Of a stretch of 64,000 bases of DNA, positions 58,005-64,000 are shown in pieces. A program made the translations under genes and the position numbers. Under the pieces are notes generated by a model. It did not search any database. It worked only from the letters and a program-made list of their open reading frames with translations, and was not told the origin of the DNA. Numbering within the stretch: the stretch's first letter is position 1; each line of letters starts with the position of its first letter. Source of the DNA: Chloroflexota bacterium (GTDB lineage Bacteria; Chloroflexota; Limnocylindria; Limnocylindrales; CSP1-4); assembly GCA_947475545.1 (NCBI GenBank), contig CANJLL010000011.1, positions 20,332 through 84,331 on the forward strand, read 5' to 3'.

Positions 58005-58441
58005 GCCTTCACCTCCAGGGGCGAGCCGCAGTGCGCGCACACGCGGATCCGCTTGCCGTCGGCGAGCGTGCTGTGCTTGATGCGGGTTGGTGTGTCGCAC
58101 TTCGGGCAGACAAGCATGACCTTGCTGATGTCGAGCGGCTGCGCCACCTCAAGGATGCCGCCCGGCTGGACCTGGGGTCCGGTCGAGGACTGGCTCGTCG
58201 ACTGGCGCGGCTTGGTGTGTCGCTTGGCGATGTTGAGGCCTTCGACCACGACGGCGGTGCCGCTCGTGTTCGTACCGCGCCGATAGGAGCTGCGGGCAGA
58301 GTTGGGAGCCGCGGTCCGCGTGATGACCTTGTCGACCTTGCCCCGCTTCCCGGAATCCTTGCCGGTGATGAGCACGACGGTGTCACCCTTGCGAATCTCG
58401 GCCACCTTGGTGGGGGTGCCGTGCTGGTACTCGCGGCCCAT
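58001..58441 (-). CDS. rplX: 50S ribosomal protein L24, with insert and zinc ribbon
   Basis: A 146-residue protein against about 105 for typical L24. The KOW part is [20 protein letters not shown]. An insert of roughly 20-25 residues ([19 protein letters not shown]) precedes [15 protein letters not shown]. The C-terminus has a zinc ribbon, [13 protein letters not shown] and [15 protein letters not shown] 58441 has GGAGG 7 nt upstream and makes a TGATG junction with rplN; GTG 58444 is an alternative. Confidence 0.95.
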   Translation of the reverse strand: MGREYQHGTPTKVAEIRKGDTVVLITGKDSGKRGKVDKVITRTAAPNSARSSYRRGTNTSGTAVVVEGLNIAKRHTKPRQSTSQSSTGPQVQPGGILEVAQPLDISKVMLVCPKCDTPTRIKHSTLADGKRIRVCAHCGSPLEVKA

Positions 58442-58809
58442 CACAGCACCTCCGGGGCGAGCGACACGATCTTCATGTAATTGCGATCGCGAAGCTCGCG
58501 CGCCACGGGGCCGAAGATCCGGGTACCGCGCGGGTTGCCCTGGTTGTTGATCAGGACAGCCGCGTTCTCGTCAAACCGGATGTAGCTCCCGTCGGTGCGG
58601 CCGTACTCCTTGGCCGTGCGGACGATGACCGCGCGCACAACGTCGCCCTTCTTCACGGCGGCGTTGGGGATCGCCTGCTTGACGCTGGCGATGATCACGT
58701 CGCCGACGGTGGCGGTGTTCTTCTGAGAGCGACCCATCACGCGGATGCACTGGATCGTCCGTGCACCGGTGTTGTCCGCGACACGGAGGCGCGACTGCGG
58801 CTGGATCAC
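58441..58809 (-). CDS. rplN: 50S ribosomal protein L14
   Basis: A 122-residue protein at the subunit interface. [20 protein letters not shown] and [20 protein letters not shown] are invariant. It overlaps rpsQ by 4 nt. Confidence 0.98.
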   Translation of the reverse strand: MIQPQSRLRVADNTGARTIQCIRVMGRSQKNTATVGDVIIASVKQAIPNAAVKKGDVVRAVIVRTAKEYGRTDGSYIRFDENAAVLINNQGNPRGTRIFGPVARELRDRNYMKIVSLAPEVL

Positions 58810-59189
58810 GAGAGCGCCTCCGTCTCGTCATCTGCGTGGCGGCCCGGGTGGGTGGCCCCGTGGATGGCTTCGGACGTGGCGTCCTCCTCGGTCGGGATCA
58901 CGATGCCGGCCGTCTCCTCGCCGGAGCGGGAGACGACGCTGACGAGTCGCCAGCGCTTGGTTGCCGACAGCGGCCGAGACTCTTCGATGAGGACGGTGTC
59001 GCCGATCCTCGCCTCGTTGGCCTCGTCATGCGCTTTGAACTTGGTCGTCAGGCGGATGACCCGCTTGTAGAGCCGGTGTCGCGTCAGGCGCTCGACGGAC
59101 ACGACGATCGTCTTGTCCATCTTGTCGCTCACGACGCGCCCGACCTTGGTCTTGCGCTGGCCCTGCACTGGCTGGTTCGCTCCTGTCAT
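58806..59189 (-). CDS. rpsQ: 30S ribosomal protein S17, with C-terminal extension
   Basis: A 127-residue protein. [20 protein letters not shown] and the end of the OB fold near [15 protein letters not shown] are canonical. About 35 extra acidic/His-containing residues follow ([20 protein letters not shown]), giving a longer protein than the usual 80-90. Confidence 0.95.
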   Translation of the reverse strand: MTGANQPVQGQRKTKVGRVVSDKMDKTIVVSVERLTRHRLYKRVIRLTTKFKAHDEANEARIGDTVLIEESRPLSATKRWRLVSVVSRSGEETAGIVIPTEEDATSEAIHGATHPGRHADDETEALS

Positions 59190-59398
59190 CGCGCTGCTCC
59201 CGTTGTGCGGGCAACATCGCGCTCACGCTTGACGGTGAGGATCCGGGCGATCCGTCGCCGCGCCTGCGGAATCGTGGTGTAGTCCTTCAGCTGGCGCGTG
59301 GCGAGCGCGAAGCGCGCCGCCCACAGCTCCTGCCTCGCCTCGTGGAGCGAGTCCTCGAGCTCCGCGTCAGAGAGGGCGCGGACCTTGTCAATGTCCAT
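59186..59398 (-). CDS. rpmC: 50S ribosomal protein L29
   Basis: A 70-residue helical hairpin protein near the tunnel exit. [20 protein letters not shown] and [19 protein letters not shown] are family-typical. Its start lies 11 nt inside rplP. Confidence 0.96.
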   Translation of the reverse strand: MDIDKVRALSDAELEDSLHEARQELWAARFALATRQLKDYTTIPQARRRIARILTVKRERDVARTTGAAR

Positions 59399-59834
59399 CG
59401 GTGCCCTCCGCCGCAGTCTCGATCACTGTCTCGCGCATCACGAACTTGGTCGCGACCGGAAGCTTGTGTGCCGCCAGGCGCATGGCCTCGACGGCCTCCG
59501 CGTGCGGGACGCCTGCCATCTCGAACAGAATCCGCCCCGGGCGAACGACCGCGACCCAATGGTCGGGGGCACCCTTGCCGGAACCCATCCGGGTTTCGGC
59601 CGGCTTCTTGGTTGCCGGCTTGTCCGGGAAGATACGGATCCAGATCTTGCCGCCGCGCTTGACCGAACGGGTCATGGCGCGCCGGGCGGACTCGATCTGA
59701 CGGCTGGTGATCCAGGCGGGCTCCTGGGTGGCCAGGCCGAACTCGCCGAAGGCGACGGTGGCGCCTCCCTTGGCCCGACCGGACATCCGTCCGCGCATCA
59801 CCTTGCGGTGCTTGACCCTCTTGGGCATCAACAT
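59388..59834 (-). CDS. rplP: 50S ribosomal protein L16
   Basis: A 148-residue protein near the A site. [40 protein letters not shown] and [20 protein letters not shown] are diagnostic. It starts 3 nt after rpsC; methionine 3 is an alternative start. Confidence 0.97.
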   Translation of the reverse strand: MLMPKRVKHRKVMRGRMSGRAKGGATVAFGEFGLATQEPAWITSRQIESARRAMTRSVKRGGKIWIRIFPDKPATKKPAETRMGSGKGAPDHWVAVVRPGRILFEMAGVPHAEAVEAMRLAAHKLPVATKFVMRETVIETAAEGTDGH

Positions 59835-59837
59835 TGG

Positions 59838-60518
59838 TCAGACCCCCTGGGCCGCGCCGGCCGGAAGGGCGGCGGGCTCGCGGACGGTGCGCTCGGGGAT
59901 CTGGTCGCCGCGGTAGATCCAGACCTTGACGCCAATCCGGCCGTACGTGGTATGCGCGTGGACCTGGCCGTAGCTGATGTCGGCCCGGAGCGTGCCCAGC
60001 GGGATGCGACCTTCGCGGTCCCACTCGCGGCGACCCATCTCGGACCCGCCGAGCCGGCCGGCGACGGCGATCTTGACGCCCTTGGCGCCGGCCTTCATCG
60101 ACCGCTGGATGGCCTGCTTCATCGCCTTCTTGAAGGCAATGCGCCGGGCCAGCTGCTGGCTGATGTTGATGGCGACCAGGTAGGCGTCGAGCTCAGGCTG
60201 TCGGATCTCCTTGATCTCCAGCTTGACCTTGCGCTTCGTGAGCACACCGATCTGCTGACGCAGGATCTCGACATTCTGGCCGCCCTTGCCGATGACGATC
60301 CCCGGCTTGGCCGTGTGGACCGTGACGGTGACGTGATTGATGCCGCGCTCGATCTCGACCTGGCTCACGCTGGCGTTGGACAGGCGGGTCTCGATCAGCT
60401 TGCGGATCAGGATGTCCTCCTTGAGGAGGGCGGTGTAATCCTTGTCCGCGTACCACTTGGCAGTCCAGGTACGCGAGATCCCAAGGCGGAAGCCGTAGGG
60501 ATGGACCTTGTGTCCCAT
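59838..60518 (-). CDS. rpsC: 30S ribosomal protein S3
   Basis: A 226-residue mRNA-entry protein. MGHKVHPYGFRLGISRTWTA opens it. The KH domain is VIGKGGQNVEILRQQIG, and AGRLGGSEMGRREWDREGRI the C-terminal domain. Confidence 0.97.
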   Translation of the reverse strand: MGHKVHPYGFRLGISRTWTAKWYADKDYTALLKEDILIRKLIETRLSNASVSQVEIERGINHVTVTVHTAKPGIVIGKGGQNVEILRQQIGVLTKRKVKLEIKEIRQPELDAYLVAINISQQLARRIAFKKAMKQAIQRSMKAGAKGVKIAVAGRLGGSEMGRREWDREGRIPLGTLRADISYGQVHAHTTYGRIGVKVWIYRGDQIPERTVREPAALPAGAAQGV

Positions 60519-60520
60519 GC

Positions 60521-60859
60521 TCAGGCCTCCCTGTCCGCGACGACGATGGTGATGTGGGTCATGGGCTTGTGGATCGGGAACGCCCGACCCTGGGCCCGGG
60601 GCCTCCAGCGCTTGATCGTGGGACCCTCGTCGGCCTGCGCGTCAGCGACCACGAGGTCACTGGCCGACAGGTTGTGATTGTTCTCGGCGTTGGCCGTGGC
60701 ACTGGCCAGAACCCGGGCGATGTCCCGGGCGGCATGCTGCGGCATGAACCGAAGAAGAGCGGCGGCCTCCTCGACCGGCCTGCCCTTGATCACTTGCGTG
60801 ACCAGACGGGCCTTCCGGGTCGAACCGCGGAGGTACTTGGCGGTGGCGCTGACTCGCAC
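60521..60859 (-). CDS. rplV: 50S ribosomal protein L22
   Basis: A 112-residue tunnel-lining protein. AKYLRGSTRKARLVTQVIKG and the tunnel hairpin WRPRAQGRAFPIHKPMTHIT are canonical. Confidence 0.97.
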   Translation of the reverse strand: MRVSATAKYLRGSTRKARLVTQVIKGRPVEEAAALLRFMPQHAARDIARVLASATANAENNHNLSASDLVVADAQADEGPTIKRWRPRAQGRAFPIHKPMTHITIVVADREA

Positions 60860-60869
60860 GATGCCGCTC

Positions 60870-61154
60870 CTACTTCAGCGACGTCGACCGGTCGGTGTGC
60901 TTGCTGTGCCCGCGATAGGTGCGGGTGGGAGCAAACTCACCAAGCCGATGGCCGACCATGTTCTCGGTCACGTAGACCGGAACGTGCTTCTTGCCGTTGT
61001 ACACAGCGACCGTATGCCCGATGAACACCGGGAAGATCACGGAAGCCCGAGACCAGGTCTTGACGACCTTCTTCTCGTTGCGCTTGTTCATCTCCTCGAT
61101 CCGGCCGAGTAGCCGGGGGGCGATGAACGGGCCCTTCTTGACTGAACGGGACAT
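60870..61154 (-). CDS. rpsS: 30S ribosomal protein S19
   Basis: A 94-residue head protein. [36 protein letters not shown] and [19 protein letters not shown] are diagnostic. Confidence 0.98.
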   Translation of the reverse strand: MSRSVKKGPFIAPRLLGRIEEMNKRNEKKVVKTWSRASVIFPVFIGHTVAVYNGKKHVPVYVTENMVGHRLGEFAPTRTYRGHSKHTDRSTSLK

Positions 61155-61169
61155 ATCTCCTCCCTCCTG

Positions 61170-61997
61170 CTACTTGCGGGTCCGCGATCGAACGATCAAG
61201 CGACCCGAAATCTTGTTGCGACGGGTCCGATAGCCCATCGCAGGCTTGCCCCACGGCGTCTTGGGCGGCATCCCCGTGGGGGACGAGCCCTCGCCACCGC
61301 CGTGCGGATGGTCTCGCGGGTTCATGACGACGCCGCGAACCTCGGGCCGCTGGCCCATGTGGCGGGCGCGACCGGCCTTGCCGAGGTTCTGGTTCTCGTG
61401 GTCGAGGTTGCTGACCTGGCCGATCGTGGCCATGCACCGAATGCTCACGCGGCGAACTTCACCGGAGGGGAGCCGCACCTGGGCGTAGTCCCCTTCCTTG
61501 GCAAGTAGCTGCGCCGCCGTGCCAGCAGACCTGACGATCTGCCCACCGCGCCCGGGGACGAGCTCGATGTTGTGGATCGTGGTGCCCAGCGGGATGTTGG
61601 AGATGGGCAGCGCATTGCCGACGCGAGCGTCGGCCTCGGGGCCGGAGAGGATGATGTCCCCGACCTTGAGGCCGTTCGGGAGCAGCAGGTAACGCTTCTC
61701 GCCGTCCCGGTAGTGGAGAAGGCCGATCCGGGCGGATCGGTTCGGGTCGTACTCGATCGTGGCGAGACGAGCCGGCACGCCGGGCTTGTTCCGCTTGAAG
61801 TCGATGATCCGATAGTGCTGCTTCTCGCCGCCGCCACGATGGCGGACAGTGAGGCGCCCGGCATTGTTGCGGCCGGAGCCGCGTGTCTGCGGCTCGAGCA
61901 GCGGCTTGTGCGGCTGCGTGGTCGTGATCTCCTCGAAGGTCGAGCGAGTCATCGACCGCCGGCCGGCGGACGTGGGCTTGTAACTACGAAGCGGCAT
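61170..61997 (-). CDS. rplB: 50S ribosomal protein L2
   Basis: A 275-residue protein needed for peptidyl-transferase function. [20 protein letters not shown] and [19 protein letters not shown], with the conserved His, are visible. Full length and standard. Confidence 0.98.
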   Translation of the reverse strand: MPLRSYKPTSAGRRSMTRSTFEEITTTQPHKPLLEPQTRGSGRNNAGRLTVRHRGGGEKQHYRIIDFKRNKPGVPARLATIEYDPNRSARIGLLHYRDGEKRYLLLPNGLKVGDIILSGPEADARVGNALPISNIPLGTTIHNIELVPGRGGQIVRSAGTAAQLLAKEGDYAQVRLPSGEVRRVSIRCMATIGQVSNLDHENQNLGKAGRARHMGQRPEVRGVVMNPRDHPHGGGEGSSPTGMPPKTPWGKPAMGYRTRRNKISGRLIVRSRTRK

Positions 61998-61999
61998 CC

Positions 62000-62314
62000 C
62001 TAGACCCCCTCGAAGAATGCAATCTTCTGGCCGGGGGCCAGCGTAACGATGGCCTTCCGCCAGGCGGTGGTCCGCCCGACGATGCGGCCACGCTTGGTGC
62101 CGCGGCGCTTTTCACGGGGCTTGGTCGTGAGGACGTTGACCGCCGTGACGGTCACGTTCTCCTTCTTGTACAGCTCCTCGATCGCCGCCTTGATCTGGAT
62201 CTTGTTGGCGTCCGAATGCACCGCGAACGTGTACTTGCCGCGCCCCGATTCGTCGATGGACTTCTCGGAGATGACGGGGCGCAGGATGATCTCCGGGGCC
62301 GTGAGGGCGCTCAC
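62000..62314 (-). CDS. rplW: 50S ribosomal protein L23
   Basis: A 104-residue tunnel-exit protein that docks SRP and trigger factor. [20 protein letters not shown] and [20 protein letters not shown] are canonical. It overlaps rplD by 4 nt. Confidence 0.97.
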   Translation of the reverse strand: MSALTAPEIILRPVISEKSIDESGRGKYTFAVHSDANKIQIKAAIEELYKKENVTVTAVNVLTTKPREKRRGTKRGRIVGRTTAWRKAIVTLAPGQKIAFFEGV

Positions 62315-62934
62315 GCGTAGACCTCCTGCATGCGGGCCAAGGCCGGCTGCTCGATGACGACCGTGTTGGCGCGAAGCAGGGCGACCACGTTGAGCGAGTC
62401 GGCCAGGATCACGTCGACGGTGGGGAGGTTGCGAGCCGAGAGCCGGAGCTTCTCGTCCGCGTTCGGAGCGACGAGCAAGACGCGACCGCTGGCCGTCAAC
62501 GCCGCGAGGACGACGACGAGATCCCGGGTCTTGATTGCATCGAGGCCGAACGAGTCGAGGACCTTGATCTCGCCGTCGGCGAGCTTCGCGGTCAGCGCGC
62601 CACGCAGGGCGAGCTGGCGCATCTTCTTTGGCAGCCGCTGCTCATACGAGCGCGGATGCGGGCCGAAGACCACGCCGCCCCCACGGTAGTGGGGAGCCGT
62701 GCGAGAGCCCTGGCGCGCGCGGCCGGTGCCCTTCTGGCGATACGGCTTGCGGCCGCCGCCGCGGACTTCGCCACGGGTCTTGGTATCGCTGGTGCCCAGG
62801 CGCCGACCGGCGAGCTGGGCCGTGACCACCTGGTGGATGACGGCCGCGTTGACCGGGGCGGCGAACAGTTCGTCGCTCAGCTCAACACTGCCAATCGATG
62901 CGCCGGTGCGGTCATAGAGGGTTGTCTGGGGCAT
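62311..62934 (-). CDS. rplD: 50S ribosomal protein L4
   Basis: A 207-residue protein. The tunnel loop [20 protein letters not shown] is intact, and [20 protein letters not shown] follows. In E. coli L4 controls the S10 operon. It starts 3 nt after rplC. Confidence 0.97.
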   Translation of the reverse strand: MPQTTLYDRTGASIGSVELSDELFAAPVNAAVIHQVVTAQLAGRRLGTSDTKTRGEVRGGGRKPYRQKGTGRARQGSRTAPHYRGGGVVFGPHPRSYEQRLPKKMRQLALRGALTAKLADGEIKVLDSFGLDAIKTRDLVVVLAALTASGRVLLVAPNADEKLRLSARNLPTVDVILADSLNVVALLRANTVVIEQPALARMQEVYA

Positions 62935-62937
62935 CGG

Positions 62938-63552
62938 TCAGGCCTTCTTCACGAGCACGAGCGTCCCACGCGAGCCCGGCAAGCTGCCGCTCACGAGGAG
63001 CAGGTTGCGCTCGGCGTCCGCGCGAATGACGCGGACCTTCTTGACGGTCACCCGCTCATTGCCCATGTGGCCCGCCATCCGAAGGCCGCGATAGACGCGA
63101 CCCGGGGTGGTGCCGGGGCCGATGGAGCCGGGCGCCCGATGGTGATCAGAACCGTGTGTCTTCGGGCCACGCGCGAAGTTGTGGCGCTTGATGACGCCGG
63201 CAAACCCGCGACCCTTGGAGACACCCGTCACGTCAACCAGGTCGCCAGCGGCGAACAGGTCGGAGATGGCGACCGTCTGGCCCACCTCGTAACTCCCCAC
63301 GCTGTCCACGCGGAACTCGCGAATCGTGGAAACCTTGGGGAGGTCCCGGAGCTGACCGGAGTCAGGCTTGTTGAGCTTCTTGACTTCGTCCGTGCCGAGC
63401 GCGATGGCCGTGTAGCCGTCACGATCGGGGGTGCGCAGCCGCGTCACCGTATTGGGAGTGATGGCGACGACCGAGACCGCCACCATCGTGCCATCGGGCT
63501 GGAAGACCTGCGTCATACCGACCTTGCGGCCGATCAATCCAATGTTCGACAT
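62938..63552 (-). CDS. rplC: 50S ribosomal protein L3
   Basis: A 204-residue protein reaching the peptidyl-transferase centre. [36 protein letters not shown] and [20 protein letters not shown] are canonical. ATG 63552 makes a TGATG junction with rpsJ; GTG 63555 is an alternative. Confidence 0.97.
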   Translation of the reverse strand: MSNIGLIGRKVGMTQVFQPDGTMVAVSVVAITPNTVTRLRTPDRDGYTAIALGTDEVKKLNKPDSGQLRDLPKVSTIREFRVDSVGSYEVGQTVAISDLFAAGDLVDVTGVSKGRGFAGVIKRHNFARGPKTHGSDHHRAPGSIGPGTTPGRVYRGLRMAGHMGNERVTVKKVRVIRADAERNLLLVSGSLPGSRGTLVLVKKA

Positions 63553-63860
63553 CACATCTTGATCTCGATGTCGACACCCGCTGCCAGCGAGAGCCGCATC
63601 AATGCGTCGACCGTCTTGGAAGACGGATCGAGGATGTCGACCAGGCGCTTGTGCGTTCGAATCTCGAACTGCTCGCGGCTGTCCTTGTCGATGAACGGAG
63701 ACCGGATCACCGTGAACTTCTCGATCCGTGTCGGCAGCGGCACGGGACCGACGACGTCGGCACCGGTTCGCTGCGCGGTCTCCACGATCTGGGCCGCAGA
63801 CTGATCGAGCAGGCGGTGGTCATATGCCTTGAGGCGGATCCTGATCCGCTGCTTTGCCAT
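63552..63860 (-). CDS. rpsJ: 30S ribosomal protein S10
   Basis: A 102-residue protein, first of the S10 operon and partner of NusB in antitermination. [19 protein letters not shown] and [20 protein letters not shown] are invariant. It follows the tuf stop by only 3 nt, so the str-type genes and the S10 operon are joined. Confidence 0.98.
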   Translation of the reverse strand: MAKQRIRIRLKAYDHRLLDQSAAQIVETAQRTGADVVGPVPLPTRIEKFTVIRSPFIDKDSREQFEIRTHKRLVDILDPSSKTVDALMRLSLAAGVDIEIKM

Positions 63861-63863
63861 CGA

Positions 63864-64000
63864 TTACTCCTGGATGCTCACGATGGCGCCGGCACCGACG
63901 GTTCGACCGCCTTCGCGGATGGCGAAGCGCTGGCCGATCTCGAGCGCGATCGGGGTGATCAGCTCGACCTTCATCTCGACGTTGTCACCGGGCATGATCA
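63864..64000 (-). CDS. tuf: Elongation factor Tu, C-terminal end (partial)
   Basis: Only the last 45 codons are in the window; the rest lies beyond base 64000. The text [20 protein letters not shown], then [20 protein letters not shown] and TAA, is the end of EF-Tu domain 3. The stop is 3 nt before rpsJ. Confidence 0.95.
   Translation of the reverse strand, partial: IMPGDNVEMKVELITPIALEIGQRFAIREGGRTVGAGAIVSIQE

Noticed and set aside
1..64000. Prophage, integrative element or defence island.
   Set aside because: No integrase, transposase, restriction, toxin-antitoxin or phage structural gene was seen, and base composition looks uniform.

Overview
The window is very GC-rich (about 70 % by eye), gene-dense, and made of housekeeping genes plus a small set of lineage-specific ones. 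Gene content and order suggest a member of the Chloroflexota, possibly near the Limnocylindria/Ellin6529 groups. The pointers are a MutL-like protein next to an unnamed partner, zinc-binding forms of S4, S14, L24 and L36, and a cdaA-cdaR-glmM block on the same strand as the ribosomal superoperon. The placement is inferred from recall of gene families, not from a search.

Layout. 1-3.3 kb, plus strand: the 3' part of an acetate-kinase-like gene, a chromate-transporter-family protein and a DMT exporter. 3.3-5.9 kb, minus: three coupled envelope-stress-type membrane proteins (PspC and two toastrack/LiaF-like proteins). 6.1-11.5 kb, plus: a 1190-residue zinc-ribbon/class III cyclase/AAA/TPR protein, overlapping an ACE-like (M2) peptidase. 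11.5-20 kb: a second DMT transporter, a small KOW-like protein, malic enzyme, an MFS exporter, pyruvate phosphate dikinase and ferredoxin-NADP reductase. Malic enzyme and PPDK sit close together, so this segment serves the pyruvate/PEP/malate node. 20-25 kb: a tandem-repeat intergenic region, a repeat-bearing hypothetical gene, glyS, recO and a polyprenyl synthase, followed by an intergenic region with two copies of a hairpin repeat. 25.4-46 kb, nearly all minus: CNNM/CorC and glmU; then tsaE-tsaB-rimI-tsaD-rsmA-ispE-ridA (t6A modification, rRNA methylation, MEP pathway) linked by 1-4 nt overlaps; a MutL-like/partner pair; a wall-precursor and c-di-AMP block (cdaA-cdaR-glmM-glmS-acpS-nnrD-alr); and argF with a TPR protein. 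47-64 kb, minus: truA-rplM-rpsI and the complete S10-spc-alpha superoperon from the tail of tuf through rplQ, including secY, adk, map, infA and rpoA.

Regulatory signals. Several genes that head transcription units have a TANNNT hexamer 6-9 nt before their start codon and no clear Shine-Dalgarno. This suggests leaderless mRNAs for recO, the polyprenyl synthase, tsaE, the MutL-like gene and perhaps cdaA. glmU has a near-consensus TTGACA-18-TACGAT promoter. Inside operons, GTGA, ATGA, TTGA and TGATG junctions are frequent, implying translational coupling.

I found no CRISPR array, prophage, transposase, rRNA or convincing tRNA. No clearly new multi-gene system can be demonstrated. The best candidates for something undescribed are the MutL-like/partner pair, the cyclase-STAND/ACE-like peptidase pair, and the palindrome over the cdaA promoter.
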